Shown here: piece after piece, positions 5,242-5,656 of the stretch
Position numbering within the stretch: position 1 is the stretch's first letter
Layout: every line of letters starts with the position of its first letter
Assembly: GCA_029859085.1 (NCBI GenBank)
Contig: JAOUDU010000211.1
Span: 1 to 5,656 of the forward strand
DNA length: 5,656 nt
Source: Gammaproteobacteria bacterium
GTDB lineage: Bacteria > Pseudomonadota > Gammaproteobacteria > Pseudomonadales > Halieaceae
Reading direction: 5' to 3'
Position numbers and translations under genes: made by a program
The notes under the pieces: generated by a model
Seen by the model: only the letters and a program-made list of their open reading frames with translations
What the model was told of the DNA's origin: nothing
Database searches by the model: none

Positions 5242-5656
5242 TGGATCACTGGTCAGTGTTGCGGGACGGGTTATTGGCGGGGCAGCGCCCCACGCCGGAG
5301 CAGGCCCTGTCCCTGGCAGATGTGGTCGACACCGCCGCCCTTGCCGCCGTGGCGGGCGAACTGCGGGACCGCGGCTTCCGCAACGTGGTGACCTATTCGC
5401 GCAAGGTATTTATCCCGCTCACCCACCTGTGTCGCGATGTCTGCCATTACTGCACCTTCGCCCAAACCCCGAAAAAGATCGGGCGCGCATTCATGGGCGT
5501 CGACGAGGTGCTGGAACTGTGTCACCAGGGCGCCCGCCAGGGCTGCCAGGAGGCGCTGTTTACCCTGGGAGAAAAACCCGAGCTGCGCTACAGCGCCGCG
5601 CGCCGGGCGCTCGAGGGGCTGGGCTTCCCCGACACCCTGTCCTATGTGCAGCATGT
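5241..5656 (+). CDS. cofG: FO synthase, CofG radical-SAM domain, probably start of a fused CofGH/FbiC (3' end cut by window)
   Basis: FO synthase makes 7,8-didemethyl-8-hydroxy-5-deazariboflavin, the F420 chromophore, from tyrosine and 5-amino-6-ribitylamino-uracil in two radical-SAM steps (CofH, then CofG). The 138 complete codons seen here carry VTYSRKVFIPLTHLC (residues 50-64) and the cluster motif Cys64-X3-Cys68-X2-Cys71 inside CRDVCHYCTFAQ, which is the CofG type. An EALFTLGEKPE segment (about 110-120) follows, also typical. Some 63 residues precede the first cysteine, more than in stand-alone archaeal CofG as I recall it and like the N-terminus of fused actinobacterial FbiC; hence the suggestion of a fusion, unproven because the frame runs off the right edge. 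The ATG at 5241 shares its A with the cofC TGA and follows GGAAGAGG (5226-5233) by seven bases. A cofD/fbiA homologue would be expected nearby. Confidence 0.94.
   Translation, partial: MDHWSVLRDGLLAGQRPTPEQALSLADVVDTAALAAVAGELRDRGFRNVVTYSRKVFIPLTHLCRDVCHYCTFAQTPKKIGRAFMGVDEVLELCHQGARQGCQEALFTLGEKPELRYSAARRALEGLGFPDTLSYVQH

Noticed and set aside
4103..5249. Two further long - strand frames over the Rieske end and cofC (4103-4969 and 4233-5249)
   Set aside because: Their Arg/Pro/Ser/Ala-rich products are typical of non-coding frames at high G+C and carry no motif.
1..5656. tRNA or rRNA genes, CRISPR arrays, insertion sequences or attachment sites
   Set aside because: No tandem or spaced repeats, transposase motifs, long terminal inverted repeats or tRNA-like cloverleaf sequences were seen on either strand by eye.

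Overview
The window reads as chromosomal DNA from a Gram-negative, G+C-rich proteobacterium. The outer-membrane TonB-dependent receptor and the style of the rho-independent terminator fit a marine-type gammaproteobacterium best, but that placement is an inference and no rRNA or other phylogenetic marker is present. Every convincing gene is on the + strand.

Layout. (1) Positions 2-1195 hold the C-terminal beta-barrel part of a TonB-dependent receptor, cut by the left edge and closed by a strong hairpin-plus-T-run terminator (1216-1245). (2) Positions 1271-4293 hold a tight three-gene operon with 22-nt gaps: a glutathione S-transferase-like protein with a C-terminal extension, a crotonase (enoyl-CoA hydratase/isomerase) family protein, and a Rieske non-heme iron oxygenase alpha subunit. 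(3) A 219-nt non-genic stretch (4294-4512) carries a candidate sigma70-type promoter and an unusual strand bias in stop codons. (4) Positions 4513-5656 hold cofC and the beginning of cofG (probably a fused cofGH/fbiC), joined by a TGATG overlap. These are coenzyme F420 biosynthesis genes, and the last is cut by the right edge.

How the genes may work together. The receptor could import a bulky or scarce substrate across the outer membrane. The Rieske oxygenase would hydroxylate or demethylate a ring or alkyl compound, the crotonase would act on a CoA thioester further down the route, and the GST-like protein could handle an electrophilic intermediate. The neighbouring genes make F420, a low-potential hydride carrier well known in archaea and actinobacteria and much rarer in proteobacteria. 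Whether F420 serves this catabolic set, or the two blocks merely adjoin, cannot be decided here.

Most noteworthy: F420 biosynthesis in a Gram-negative setting; a crotonase lacking both canonical hydratase glutamates (Gly115 and Phe135 in their places); a Rieske enzyme with Glu rather than Asp at the inter-subunit bridging position; and the cofC leader, where one strand has eight stop codons and the other none.
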